Shown: positions 1 to 8,904, counted from the first letter of the stretch. The stretch: DNA of 64,000 nucleotides from Winogradskya humida (GCF_016862215.1 NZ_BOMN01000087.1:186001-250000); one strand, 5' to 3'. The notes: generated from the letters alone by a model not told the origin. Numbers and translations: made by a program.

Positions 1-160
1 CCCCGCTGACGATCCGCACCGGCGTGACCGGCACGAACTGCCCCGCTGCCGGGCGGACGTCCGCCCGCGCCGGAGCGGCGGACGGGAGCACGGCCAGCGA
101 GACGCAAGCAACACTGGCGATGAGTATGGACATGAACGCGGAACACCATCTGCGGATCAC
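1..160 (-). CDS. Secreted protein, N-terminal fragment
   Basis: The reverse strand opens with a GTG at 160 and stays open to the window edge (53 codons). It reads as an export signal: positively charged start (VIRRW), a hydrophobic stretch of about 20 residues, then an Ala-rich cleavage region (AAPARA) followed by DVRPAAGQFVPVTPVRIV. The stretch FVPVTPxRI resembles the start of extracellular actinomycete proteins in which that motif recurs, but the rest lies outside the window, so no function is given. An in-frame ATG at 133 is an alternative start. No strong ribosome site is seen before either. Confidence 0.55.
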   Translation of the reverse strand, partial: MIRRWCSAFMSILIASVACVSLAVLPSAAPARADVRPAAGQFVPVTPVRIVSG

Positions 161-205
161 GGCGCGACGCTAGAGAGATGGCGTACATTCCCGGCACATT
201 CCGGC

Positions 206-1078
206 TCAGGCGGTGCTGAGCAGGGCGAGGAGGGCGTCGGTTTCCGCACCGGCGTGGGTCGGGAAGTCGAGGGCCGCGTCGGCGCTGCAGATGGTGACGA
301 TGTCGACCTGCGGGTGGGTGTCGTGGGGCCGCACCCGGAACCCGGCGATGCCGGCGCGGGGAACGACGGTGCGGGCGATGGAGTGCGGCTTGTCGCGGCC
401 CTGGACGAGGCGGTCGCGGCGGTGCAGCAGTTGGATCTCCCGGTCGTCGGCCAGCAGGATCGAGGCGTGCAGCGTCACCGGGCGCAGCAGGCGGGACACG
501 CGGTTTCCCCGGCCGACGGCCGCACGCCGGGCGGCGCTGATCAGGCGCATGCCGGGTTCGGTGGCCAGGACCTGCCGGTACGCCGTGACCAGCCCCATGT
601 CGCCACCGCCGAGGTCGGGCGGCGGGGATGCCACCGGGGGCGCGGGAATTCCCGCGCGCCACGGCAGGTACAGCTTGCGCAGCAACCGCGTCAACATGGT
701 GATCGGGGCCGGGTCGAGGGCGTTGTAGGAGATGAGGGTGGCCGCGCCGTCGGCGGTGTGCACCGTCAGCCGGCCGTCGAGCAGGCTGACGCTGTCCTCG
801 ATGGCGGTGATCTGCGCGAACGGGAGACGTGCCCGCTCGTACCAGTCGTCGCGGCGGCGCAGGACGGTGAGCTGCGAGGTGCCGACCGCGATCAGGAAGT
901 CGTACAGGTGCATATCGGGGTTGGCATCCCGCCGTTCGATCGCGCGGGGGACCTTGAGCACCAGCCGCGACGCCGCGGGGTCGATGCCGGCGTCGCGGTA
1001 GAGCCGGGGCAGCTCGGCCGTGGTGTGAACCTCGTCGATCCAGGGTCCGAAGGCGTCAAACTCCGCGGTACGTCGCAC
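206..1078 (-). CDS. Hypothetical protein, 290 aa, cytoplasmic
   Basis: This is a complete reading frame with strong codon bias but no family I recognise. There is no signal peptide or membrane segment. Two regions of alternating beta-type sequence (about residues 35-135 and 190-285), the first ending near LLRKLYLPWRAG and the second rich in HRRDR-type charge, could be two PH-like or repeated beta domains; that is a guess. I chose GTG at 1078 because GGGGAG sits about six bases before it. A TTG at 1093 would add five residues but lacks a ribosome site. It is divergent from nothing and lies alone between two secreted-protein genes. Confidence 0.6.
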   Translation of the reverse strand: MRRTAEFDAFGPWIDEVHTTAELPRLYRDAGIDPAASRLVLKVPRAIERRDANPDMHLYDFLIAVGTSQLTVLRRRDDWYERARLPFAQITAIEDSVSLLDGRLTVHTADGAATLISYNALDPAPITMLTRLLRKLYLPWRAGIPAPPVASPPPDLGGGDMGLVTAYRQVLATEPGMRLISAARRAAVGRGNRVSRLLRPVTLHASILLADDREIQLLHRRDRLVQGRDKPHSIARTVVPRAGIAGFRVRPHDTHPQVDIVTICSADAALDFPTHAGAETDALLALLSTA

Positions 1079-1142
1079 TGCCGCACTCCCCAAGCTCGGA
1101 AGAATGCCAACACTACGCGTCCCGTCAGCCCGGCCCTGCCGG

Positions 1143-2162
1143 TCAGCCGGCGCTGCAGGAGACCGCCGGCCAGGTGGTGCTGCCGTTCTTCATGATGGTC
1201 ACGCCGAACGTGTTGCCGTTGCCGTTGGGTTTGGCGGTCATGACCTGGCCGCTGGAGTCCCAGGTGGCGGTGGTGTTCCAGGTCGAGCTGATCTTCTCGG
1301 GGGCCGGGACGTTCATCGTGACGGTCCAGGCGCTGGAGCCGGTGACCGCGACGTTCAGGTTGTACCGGTCGCTCCAGCTCTCCCCGGCCGACAGCGTCGC
1401 GGTGCAGCCGCCGCCGGGGTTGCCGGCTGTCGGGCTGGTCGTGGGGGTGCCGCCGGAACCCTCGCTGACGTTCATCGTGGAGGTGGCGTTGCTCTGGTAG
1501 CCCTCGGTGGCCAGGATCTGGTAGTCGTGGGTGCCGAGGGTCAGGCCGAGCCGGGACCAGGCGTTGAAGTGGTTGGCGGTGGTGATGGTCCCGCTGGTGC
1601 GATGCTGCTGGCGGACGCTCCAGTACTGGTAGAACGTCGCGTTGCCGATGATCGAGGGCTGGTTGACCCGCTGGGTGCGGTAGATGTCGTAGGTGCTGCC
1701 GTCGGTGGTGACCGAGCCCAGCCGCGTGGTGCCGGTGCTGGGGTTGTAGCTGCCGAAGTCCTCGACGATGTAGTACTCGATGAGCGGGTTGGTGGTCCAG
1801 CCGTACAGCGCGAGGTAGCCGTTGCCGTTCGGGTTGAAACTGCCCGAGTAGTTGACGGTGTGGCTGGAGCCGGGCTTCCAGCCCTTCCCGACGACGGAGT
1901 TGTTGATGCCGCTCATCTGGACGCGGTAGCTGCCGCCGGAGCCCAGTGTCATGGAGACGTTGCCGGAGTCCTTCCAGTACGAGAAGAAGTAGCCGTTGTG
2001 GTAGCCGGTGAGGTTCGACGTGATGGTCCGGTCGGCCTCCGCATGGGCGACACCTGCCACGGCGAGTGAGACGGCCGCCAGCACCGCGGCGCAGACGGCG
2101 CTGATGAGCAGCCGCAGACGGCCACGTCCGCTGAGCTTCGGACGGGCTTCAATTCGATGCAT
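1143..2162 (-). CDS. Secreted GH11 endo-1,4-beta-xylanase with C-terminal CBM2
   Basis: Hydrolyses internal beta-1,4 bonds of xylan outside the cell. In the 339-residue product, residues 1-42 form a signal peptide (RLRLLISAV... cleavage after AHA). Residues 45-235 are the GH11 jelly roll, with nucleophile E129 in PLIEYYIVE and acid/base E220 in ATEGYQSN. A Gly/Thr/Pro linker around 236-252 leads to a CBM2 of about 90 residues bounded by Cys in GGGCTATL and AVSCSAG, with exposed Trp. The ATG at 2162 is preceded by AAGGAGG at a proper distance, so the upstream in-frame start at 2198 is not used. Three TTCCGGAA palindromes lie upstream. The nearby GH5 cellulase has the same enzyme-CBM2 layout. 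Confidence 0.95.
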   Translation of the reverse strand: MHRIEARPKLSGRGRLRLLISAVCAAVLAAVSLAVAGVAHAEADRTITSNLTGYHNGYFFSYWKDSGNVSMTLGSGGSYRVQMSGINNSVVGKGWKPGSSHTVNYSGSFNPNGNGYLALYGWTTNPLIEYYIVEDFGSYNPSTGTTRLGSVTTDGSTYDIYRTQRVNQPSIIGNATFYQYWSVRQQHRTSGTITTANHFNAWSRLGLTLGTHDYQILATEGYQSNATSTMNVSEGSGGTPTTSPTAGNPGGGCTATLSAGESWSDRYNLNVAVTGSSAWTVTMNVPAPEKISSTWNTTATWDSSGQVMTAKPNGNGNTFGVTIMKNGSTTWPAVSCSAG

Positions 2163-2257
2163 CGCTGTCCTCCTTGCGGGACCGGACCCCGGACCCACGG
2201 GTTGATGTGCGTCGATGTAACGCAGTATTAAAACCGGCCGGTCGAGTTGTCAATGAT

Positions 2258-2275
2258 TTCCGGAAACTTCCGGAA
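2258..2275. promoter_or_regulatory. Tandem TTCCGGAA palindromes upstream of xylanase
   Basis: Two exact TTCCGGAA palindromes lie at 2258-2265 and 2268-2275, one helical turn apart, about 95 bp upstream of the xylanase start. They sit in an AT-richer stretch (TTGTCAATGATT) suited to a promoter. They resemble the GAAA-N-TTTC style operators of xylan-responsive regulators in actinomycetes, which is an inference. The kinase gene on the other side starts at 2425, so a divergent promoter is also possible. Confidence 0.5.
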
Positions 2276-2368
2276 GTTGTGATCGGGCTTGATAACTGTT
2301 CAAAGTGCGTAATCGTCGTGCCTAGCGGAGTTGATTTGATCGAACTGACCCCATCTGAAACCCGAAAC

Positions 2369-2376
2369 TTCCGGAA
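2369..2376. promoter_or_regulatory. Third TTCCGGAA palindrome
   Basis: A third copy of TTCCGGAA, in the longer context GAAACTTCCGGAAA. It lies about 100 bp from the tandem pair and 50 bp upstream of the histidine kinase start at 2425. With the pair it could permit looping or could regulate the divergent kinase operon. Confidence 0.4.
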
Positions 2377-2424
2377 ACCTGATCTCGGGTACGCCGCAAG
2401 GCCGCACCGCGTAGCGTCGGCAGG

Positions 2425-4263
2425 GTGACCGGTCTTCGGGCAGCGGGGTCGGCGTTACGTGCCGCCGCGAGCCTCCGCCGCCGGTCGCTGGTGCTGGTGC
2501 TGGTCGTGGTGACACTGGGGCTGCTGGGCACGGGCCTAGCTGTGGCTGCGTTACGCCGCGCCGACGAGAACAGGGCAGTGCAGGCGCTCGAGGAACAGAC
2601 GCACGTCGTCGCGAAGACGGTGTCGGCGGAGATCCGCAGGTACGCCAGCACGCTCGACGACCTGGCCGCCGCGGCCGGTGCGCAGGCCCGGCTCGAGGCG
2701 TCGGAGTTCGCGGCGATCACGGCGGAGGTCGACCGGGAACGGTTCCCCGGGGCGACCGGTGTCTCGCTGATCATCCCGGCGACCACCGCGCAGATCCCGC
2801 AACTGCAGGCGTACTGGCGGGCGCGAGGTGCTTCCGGTCTCGTCCTGAACCCGGTCCCCGGTGCCGACTCGCACCTGTTCGTCGTTCTGCTCCGGTCGCT
2901 GGACGGTGCGACCGTGTCGATCGGCCGTGATCTCGCCCCGGCCGGCGCCGCCGTCGACGCGCTCAACCTGTCGAGACGCACCGGCAGGACCACGGTGAGC
3001 CGGGCCTATGTCTTTCTGCGCGACGAGGACCTGCCCCCGGAGCAGCGGCAGCTGTCGATCATCGCCGCCACCCCCGTCTACTCGTCCTCGTCGGCGGCTG
3101 CGGACCGTGACCTGTTCCGGGGCTGGATGGTGCTCGGGGTGCGCGGCGGGGACTTCCTGCGGGAGAGCATCGGGGTGGTCGCCAGGAACGCCGTCGCCGT
3201 CACGCTGCACGACACGTCCCGGGCCGGGGAGCAGACGGTCCTGGCGAGGTGGGAACCCCCGGACGCGGTCGTCGGTGACATCGGTCCGCGTACCGTGGCA
3301 ATCGACGCCCCGCAGCGGGTCTGGCAGCTCAGTGTGTCCGCGACGAACCATCTGCTCCCGGGACCCCCGCTGCACCTGGAAGCCCTCACCTGGCTTGCCG
3401 GCGGCATCATCACCGTGCTGCTCGCCGTGCTGACCGCCGCCGTGACGTCGTCGCGCGACCGGGCGCTGCTGCGCGTCGACGAGGCGACAGCCGCCCTGCG
3501 CGACGACATCACCCGCCGTGAACAGGTCGAGGAGCAGTTACGCCGGCGGGAGGAGGAGCTCGTCGGCTTCGCCGGGGTGATCGCCCACGACCTGCGCGGC
3601 CCGCTCGCCCGGATCAGCGCCTACACCGATTTCCTGCGCGAGGAGGCCGCGCCGGGCCTGGACTCCGAGCACCGCGAGTTTCTCGAACGCGTGCGGGGCG
3701 GCACGACGCGGATGCAACTCCTGCTCGACGACCTGCTCGACTATGCGACCGCCGACAACGGGTCGCTGCGGATCTCCCGGGTCGACCTCGGCGCCGTCGT
3801 GGCCGACATCATCGCCGAGCGTACGGGCGCTCCCGCGGAACAGGTCCCGCACATCGCCGTCGGGCCGCTGCCCGTCGTCGACGGCGACCCGACTCTGCTG
3901 AGGCAGGTCCTCGACAACATGATCGGCAACGCGCTGAAGTACACCGGGCCCGGGCAGATCCCCCACCTCGAGATCACCGCCCAGGAGCGGGGGGAGAGCT
4001 GGCGGGTGGAGGTCTCCGACCGGGGCATCGGCATCCCCGCCGGGGAGCGCGACAAGATTTTCGCTGCCTTCACCCGGGCGGGGACCAGCCTGGGTTACGA
4101 GGGCACGGGTCTCGGCCTCGCGATCGTGCAGCGCATCGTCGAGCGCCACGGCGGGCACGTCGGGGTGGACGGCAACGACCACGGTGGCAGTGTTTTCTGG
4201 GTCACCCTGCCGGCGGTCGGCTCGGCCCCTGGTGCCCTCAGTCCGGCGGCCTTGGCCGTTTGA
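2425..4263 (+). CDS. CHASE-type membrane sensor histidine kinase
   Basis: A 612-residue sensor kinase. Residues 20-43 are a first membrane helix. Residues 50-315 form an extracellular region with CHASE-like features (FPGATGVSLI and the VSIGRDL segment). A second helix at 318-342 is followed by a short coiled linker (340-380), a HisKA domain with phospho-acceptor H388 in AHDLRGPL, and an HATPase domain with N box DNMIGNALKYTG (497-508), G1 DRGIGIP and G2 GTGLGLA (560-566). It is a complete kinase. The GTG start follows GGCAGG weakly. The stop codon overlaps a TTG at 4260, and an ATPase gene and a second kinase follow, forming an operon. No response regulator is adjacent, so its partner must be encoded elsewhere. 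Confidence 0.93.
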   Translation: MTGLRAAGSALRAAASLRRRSLVLVLVVVTLGLLGTGLAVAALRRADENRAVQALEEQTHVVAKTVSAEIRRYASTLDDLAAAAGAQARLEASEFAAITAEVDRERFPGATGVSLIIPATTAQIPQLQAYWRARGASGLVLNPVPGADSHLFVVLLRSLDGATVSIGRDLAPAGAAVDALNLSRRTGRTTVSRAYVFLRDEDLPPEQRQLSIIAATPVYSSSSAAADRDLFRGWMVLGVRGGDFLRESIGVVARNAVAVTLHDTSRAGEQTVLARWEPPDAVVGDIGPRTVAIDAPQRVWQLSVSATNHLLPGPPLHLEALTWLAGGIITVLLAVLTAAVTSSRDRALLRVDEATAALRDDITRREQVEEQLRRREEELVGFAGVIAHDLRGPLARISAYTDFLREEAAPGLDSEHREFLERVRGGTTRMQLLLDDLLDYATADNGSLRISRVDLGAVVADIIAERTGAPAEQVPHIAVGPLPVVDGDPTLLRQVLDNMIGNALKYTGPGQIPHLEITAQERGESWRVEVSDRGIGIPAGERDKIFAAFTRAGTSLGYEGTGLGLAIVQRIVERHGGHVGVDGNDHGGSVFWVTLPAVGSAPGALSPAALAV

Positions 4264-4307
4264 GGGCCGGGGCATCGCAAGAGGGCTACGTTCTGAGGGT
4301 GCCTGTC

Positions 4308-4745
4308 ATGGGATCGGTCCGGCCTCCGCCGGGCATCGAGGAACTTCAGGCCTGGACCTTGCAGGACGCCGCGCAGTTACGGGTGATGCGCGGGTCGCTG
4401 TTCGCGACGGTGACCGGTCAGGACCTGGTGGCTCAGTTCACCCTCGGCGGGGTCGCGGACCGGATGGTGCTGGTCGCCACGGAACTGGCCACCAACGCGC
4501 TGGTGACCGGTCTCCCGCCCACCACGGTGCGGCTGTGCCGCTGCGGCGCCGATTTCGTCCTGGATGTGGTCGACGGGGACGTCCGGGCGCTGCCCGGGTC
4601 CGCCGCGGTGGAGGAATCCGGTAACACCCCGTTGTGGTTGCGGATGGCGCAGCGGTTCTCGTCGGAGGTCGGCTGGTACGCGACCGGCTCCGGCAGGCAC
4701 GTCTGGGCGCGGTTCCACGACGACGAACATCAGGACGACCGTTGA
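4308..4745 (+). CDS. RsbW/SpoIIAB-like ATP-binding protein
   Basis: A 145-residue single-domain GHKL ATPase of the anti-sigma/serine kinase type common in actinomycetes. The N-box region reads VATELATNALVTG, then DVVDGD at the G1 position, and the C-terminal core ends GRHVWARF. There is no HisKA domain. Such proteins bind or phosphorylate sigma or anti-anti-sigma factors, but no STAS partner is present here, so its target is unknown. The ATG at 4308 has GAGG about nine bases upstream. Alternatives are GTG 4299 or TTG 4260, the latter overlapping the kinase stop. Its own stop overlaps the TTG start of the next gene, implying coupled translation with both kinases. Confidence 0.8.
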   Translation: MGSVRPPPGIEELQAWTLQDAAQLRVMRGSLFATVTGQDLVAQFTLGGVADRMVLVATELATNALVTGLPPTTVRLCRCGADFVLDVVDGDVRALPGSAAVEESGNTPLWLRMAQRFSSEVGWYATGSGRHVWARFHDDEHQDDR

Positions 4746-6355
4746 GTCCTGCCGGTGCCGATCGCGCCGACGGCTTCCTGGACGCGCTCCTGGACAGCCT
4801 CGCCGTCGGCGTCATCGCGTGCGACGCCGAGGGCCGGATCGTGCTGATGAACCGGGCGTTACGGGAGGTGCACGAGATCCCCGAGGGCGCTCAGCCGGCC
4901 GACTACGTGCGGGGCCTCGCCGACGTGGTGCTCGACCTGCACGGGCGGCCACTCGTCCCGGCCGAGATGCCCCTGAACCGGGCCCGGTCGGGGGAGTACG
5001 TCGACGACACCGAGATCGTCATCGCCGTTCCCGGCCGGCGCAGGCGGACCTTCGCGGCCACGGCCCGTCCCATCACCGGCGCCGACGGCCACCAGCGGGG
5101 TGCAGTGGCGGTGACGCACGAGGTGACCGCGCTGCGCAGAGCCGAGCAGTTCCGCGAATGCCATCGCCGGGTGGGGCGGGCGCTCCGGACGGCCGACACG
5201 CTGCCGGCGGCCGCGCCGCCGGCGCTGGAAGCGGTCGGTACGACGCTGGGCTGGCCCGCCGCGGAGCTGTTCCTGGTCGACGCCACCACCGGTGAGCTGC
5301 GAGCGGTGGGGCACTGGAGCGAATGGCGCGACGAGCCGGTGGACTTCTTCGACCACGTGCCGGTCAAGGGCCTCGGCGTCACCGGCCGGGTGTGGCAGGA
5401 AGGATCGCCGGTGTGGATCCCGCAGCTGGCGGAGATCGCGGAGCACGGGACGACGTTCGAGCGGGCCCGGGCGACCGTCTGCGTGAGCCACGGGATCAAC
5501 ACCGTCCTGGCGGTCCCCGTGCAGGACGGCAACGAGGTGCTCGGGGTGCTGACCTGTTACGCCGGTGCGGCCGAGCAGGACGAGGACCTGCTGACGGTGC
5601 TGCTCGAAGGGATCGCCGCCCAGATCGGCGCCTTCGTCGCCCTGCGCCGGGCCGAGAGTCTCACCCGGGAGCTGGCCCGGATGCAGGACGACTTCGTCTC
5701 CCTGGTCGGCCACGAACTGCGCACCCCGCTGGCCTCCATCTCGGCCCACATCGGCATGCTCGGCGAGGACAGCGACCTGTACGACGCCGACAGCCGAACG
5801 ATGATCGAGTCCATGACCCGCAACGTCACCGAGTTGCACGGCATCGTCGGTAGCCTGCTCGACCTCGCGGGCCTCGAATCGGGGCACCTGCCGCTGTCCG
5901 TGCACGACGTCGACCTCACCGCCCTGGTCACCGATTCCGCCGCGGCCGCCCGTGCCGAGGCGGTGCGGCGCGGTCTCGCGCTGGACGTCGGGGCGGCCGG
6001 GGAGATCGTGGTCGCCGGCGACCAGCGCCGGCTGCGCCAGGTCACCGACCATCTGCTCGCCAACGCCATCAAGTACAGCGAGCCCGGCGGCGTCGTCCGG
6101 GTGGTGCTGACCTGCGCCGGGGACGTGGTGGAACTGCGGGTCAGCGATGCCGGCATCGGCCTGCCCGACGGGGAGCACGAGCGGGTGTTCGACCGGTTCT
6201 TCCGGGGCAGCAACGTACGCCACCACGGCGTACCCGGCTCCGGGCTCGGGCTCAGCGTCGTGCGAACCATCGTGCGTCTCCACGGCGGCAGCATCGACCT
6301 GAGCCGTAACCGGCCCCGGGGTACCACGGTGGTGGTCCGGATCCCGCGCGGGTGA
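4742..6355 (+). CDS. Soluble PAS-GAF histidine kinase
   Basis: A 537-residue cytoplasmic sensor kinase without membrane helices. A PAS domain comes first (about 12-130, with LDSLAVGVIACDAEGRIVLMN), then a GAF domain (about 145-310, ending in LTCYAG and LLEGIAAQIGAF), a HisKA domain with the acceptor His in LVGHELRTPLASIS, and an HATPase domain with LLANAIKYSEPGG, DAGIGLPDG and GSGLGLSV. TTG at 4742 is chosen because it overlaps the previous stop (TTGA) and AGGA lies six bases upstream; an upstream ATG at 4634 lies deep in the preceding gene. It ends just before a convergent gene at 6363, so the operon ends here. Confidence 0.88.
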   Translation: MSPAGADRADGFLDALLDSLAVGVIACDAEGRIVLMNRALREVHEIPEGAQPADYVRGLADVVLDLHGRPLVPAEMPLNRARSGEYVDDTEIVIAVPGRRRRTFAATARPITGADGHQRGAVAVTHEVTALRRAEQFRECHRRVGRALRTADTLPAAAPPALEAVGTTLGWPAAELFLVDATTGELRAVGHWSEWRDEPVDFFDHVPVKGLGVTGRVWQEGSPVWIPQLAEIAEHGTTFERARATVCVSHGINTVLAVPVQDGNEVLGVLTCYAGAAEQDEDLLTVLLEGIAAQIGAFVALRRAESLTRELARMQDDFVSLVGHELRTPLASISAHIGMLGEDSDLYDADSRTMIESMTRNVTELHGIVGSLLDLAGLESGHLPLSVHDVDLTALVTDSAAAARAEAVRRGLALDVGAAGEIVVAGDQRRLRQVTDHLLANAIKYSEPGGVVRVVLTCAGDVVELRVSDAGIGLPDGEHERVFDRFFRGSNVRHHGVPGSGLGLSVVRTIVRLHGGSIDLSRNRPRGTTVVVRIPRG

Positions 6356-6362
6356 CCTCGGC

Positions 6363-7607
6363 TCATGTCCAGACGTCGTCCAGTTCGCCCTTCCACCCGG
6401 CGAGTACCCGGTCCGGTTCTCCGTCCAGCACGGTGCGCAGCAGGCTCGCGTACACGTCCCGGAAGTCGGTGGTGTATTTGAGGTCGCCGTTGTCGAGGTC
6501 GGTCAGGCTCGGGGGCTCGCCGTAGAGGCCGCCCCTGATCCGATCGCCGATCAGGAAGACCGATGACGCCGTGCCGTGGTCCGTGCCGTCGGAGGCGTTG
6601 GCCGCCACCCGGCGCCCGAACTCGGAGTAGATCGCCACCACCACGTCCTTGCCCTTCTCCGACCTGGTCATCCGGTCCATGAACGCGGCGAGCGGTTTGT
6701 CGAGACGTTCGAGCTGTCCCTGCTGGGCGCCTTTCTCGTCGGCGTGCAGGTCGAACCCGCCGAGCGACACCGAGTAGACGCGGGTCACCGCGCCCGCCTC
6801 CACACATCGGGCGACCTGCTCGAGCTGCTGCTCCAGCGGCCCGGCGGCCCCGCCCGTCGCCGTGGCGCCGGGCTCCTCGGCGCTGTCGTCGGGTGTCTCG
6901 TCCGGCGCCGACTCGGCGACATCGTCCATCAGGTCCTGGACGCGGCTCAGGTCGGTGAAGCAGCCCGCTGCCCGCGCCAGTGCCGCGGTGTCCTGCGCCG
7001 ACGCGGTGCCGAAGCCCTTCAGCAGCTGGGGGGTCACGGATTTCGGCAGCTTCAGGGCCCCGCCGGGCACGGTTGCCCCGGCGCTGGTCGCGCCGGCGAG
7101 CAGCGGCGGCAGGACCGGTTCGAACGAGATCGCCAGGCGCGGATCGCCGCCGGCCGTGTCGAGCCAGCGCCCGATCCAGCCGGTCGGCTGGGGCCGGACC
7201 GGGTCCGCGGTCTGCCAGATGTCCATCGATCGGAAGTGGCTGTGGTCGGGCGTGGGGTAGCCGACGCCGCGGACCACCGCCACCCTGTCCGCGCCGTAGA
7301 GCTTGTGCAGCCCGGCCAGGCCGGGGTTGAGCCCGAATCCGTCGTCGAGCTTCAGCACCTGGTCGGGCGGGTAGGCCAGGGTGGGGCGGGCCTTGGCGTA
7401 CGCGTCGTCGCCGTACGGGATGACGGTGTTGAGGCCGTCGTTGCCGCCGTAGAGGGTGATCAGGACCAGGGTTCCGGCCCCTTCCGGGCGGTCGTCGCCG
7501 GAGCCGAGGATGTCGGCCAGGCCGTACGCGGTGCCACCGGCGACGAGGGCCGCGGCCCCGGTCACGCCGCTGGCGAGCAGGAACTTACGGCGGGTCAGCA
7601 GGTCCAT
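6363..7607 (-). CDS. DUF1501 Tat-exported protein
   Basis: A 414-residue member of DUF1501, a family with a sulfatase/alkaline-phosphatase-like fold usually paired with DUF1800. The N-terminus has a twin-arginine signal (TRRKFLLASG) and a hydrophobic stretch ending near YGLADIL. Family-typical blocks are TLVLITLYGGNDGLN, DHSHFRSMDIWQ, GGFDLHADEKGAQ, SEFGRRVAANAS and DHGTASSVFLIG, which hold the His/Asp residues expected around a metal site. ATG at 7607 follows GAGAGG. The DUF1800 gene ends 13 bases upstream, so the two are one operon. Biochemical function of the pair is unknown. Confidence 0.88.
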   Translation of the reverse strand: MDLLTRRKFLLASGVTGAAALVAGGTAYGLADILGSGDDRPEGAGTLVLITLYGGNDGLNTVIPYGDDAYAKARPTLAYPPDQVLKLDDGFGLNPGLAGLHKLYGADRVAVVRGVGYPTPDHSHFRSMDIWQTADPVRPQPTGWIGRWLDTAGGDPRLAISFEPVLPPLLAGATSAGATVPGGALKLPKSVTPQLLKGFGTASAQDTAALARAAGCFTDLSRVQDLMDDVAESAPDETPDDSAEEPGATATGGAAGPLEQQLEQVARCVEAGAVTRVYSVSLGGFDLHADEKGAQQGQLERLDKPLAAFMDRMTRSEKGKDVVVAIYSEFGRRVAANASDGTDHGTASSVFLIGDRIRGGLYGEPPSLTDLDNGDLKYTTDFRDVYASLLRTVLDGEPDRVLAGWKGELDDVWT

Positions 7608-7620
7608 GGTTGTTCCTCTC

Positions 7621-8904
7621 TCAGTGCACGGCATATTCGGGGGTGGCCAGCCCGAGCGTGAGCAGTTTCTTCGGATCCTGCGCCGCGGGGGCGAGCACGG
7701 CGGCGGTGCGGTCGGTCCATCGGTCGATCACGAGCAGCCGGGCCAGGGCGTCCAGACGATCCGGCCGGGCAGCCTCTTCCAGCGTCGCGACAGCGGCCGG
7801 GGCCAGCGTGACCAGGTTCGGTGCGCTGCGAAGCCGGACCTGGGCCGATGCGGTGGTCAGCCACGCGGTACCGGCGGGCCAGCCCCCGACGGACGGCGGC
7901 CGGAACGGCACCTGACCGAGCGCCCGCATCATGGCCGACAGCTGCTTGAGCTGCTTGTCGTCGAGCTTGCCGGCATCGATGCCGAGCTGGCGGACCGCGC
8001 CGACGACCCATTCGACGGGTTGCTTGACGAGCTGCCCGTTGGTCGCCGGGAACTCCGGGTCGAGAACCAGTGCGCGCAGCATCGCCGTAACATCGCGTCC
8101 CGGCCCGAACGCGGTGACCAGCCGCTCGGTCGCCGCCGCCGACGGCGCCGCACCGGAGCCGTAGCGCAACCAGAAACGTGCCGCGAGGAACGGGGCGTGC
8201 GCCCGGTGCCGGGCCAGCAGGTCGGCGTAACCGTCGATGTCGGTGACGCCGGTCGTGCCGAGCAGCGTCACCGGGCTCTGAGCGTGTCTTTTCGGTATCA
8301 GCTTCGAGGTGCCCGCGGCGCGGTCCACCGTCCAGCCTGTCAGCATCTGGGCGCCGGCTCTGACATCGTCCTCGGTGTAGTTCCCGACGCCGAGGGTGAA
8401 CAGTTCCATCAGTTCGCGCGCGAGGTTCTCGTTGGGTGCCTTGGCGGTGTTCTGCTGCCCGTCGAGCCAGAGGATCAACGCCGGGTCGCGCAGCATGGCC
8501 CGGATGAAAGGCCCGGTGTCGCCGGTGCCGTAGCGCCGGAACGTCTGCTGCTGCCGGTACATCAGCGCCGCCGACTTGACCTTCTGGATGCTGGTCGCCC
8601 AGTGTCCGTGCCAGAAGAAGGTCAGTTTCTCGCCGGCGGTGCTGTCCGCCGCCATCTGCCGCAGCCACCAGCGATCGAGTTCGGCGTTCTGCCGGGCGCG
8701 CGCCTTGCGCCGGGCATCGCGGTCCGCGTCCTGAGCGGGCGGTGGGCCGGTGCTCAGGCCGGGGCCCGGTGGCGCGGTCCGGTGGGCGAGCGCGGTCGAG
8801 ATCGTGGCGGCGGCGCCGGCTTCCTCGGCCTTGTCGACCTCGGTCGCGGTAGGCCCGAACGTGAGGCGGCGCAGCACGTGGGAGACGGTCTGGCGGTCGG
8901 TCAT
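7621..8904 (-). CDS. DUF1800 family protein
   Basis: A 427-residue DUF1800 protein, the usual partner of DUF1501. Recognisable features are an N-terminal HVLRRLTFGPTATEVD, the block LTFFWHGHWATSIQKVKSA, the turn YRQQQTFRRYGTGDTGPFIRAML, and NLARELMELFTLGVGNYTEDDVR, which is near diagnostic. No signal peptide is evident, so it may be exported with its Tat-targeted partner or stay inside; this is inference. I chose ATG at 8904 over a TTG at 8925. It is first in the operon and divergent from the glycosyltransferase gene at 9071. Confidence 0.87.
   Translation of the reverse strand: MTDRQTVSHVLRRLTFGPTATEVDKAEEAGAAATISTALAHRTAPPGPGLSTGPPPAQDADRDARRKARARQNAELDRWWLRQMAADSTAGEKLTFFWHGHWATSIQKVKSAALMYRQQQTFRRYGTGDTGPFIRAMLRDPALILWLDGQQNTAKAPNENLARELMELFTLGVGNYTEDDVRAGAQMLTGWTVDRAAGTSKLIPKRHAQSPVTLLGTTGVTDIDGYADLLARHRAHAPFLAARFWLRYGSGAAPSAAATERLVTAFGPGRDVTAMLRALVLDPEFPATNGQLVKQPVEWVVGAVRQLGIDAGKLDDKQLKQLSAMMRALGQVPFRPPSVGGWPAGTAWLTTASAQVRLRSAPNLVTLAPAAVATLEEAARPDRLDALARLLVIDRWTDRTAAVLAPAAQDPKKLLTLGLATPEYAVH

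Noticed and set aside
254..1195. Long forward reading frame opposite the gene at 206-1078
   Set aside because: Gly/Arg/Ala-rich composition, no ribosome site and mirror of a frame with normal codon bias; typical high-GC shadow.
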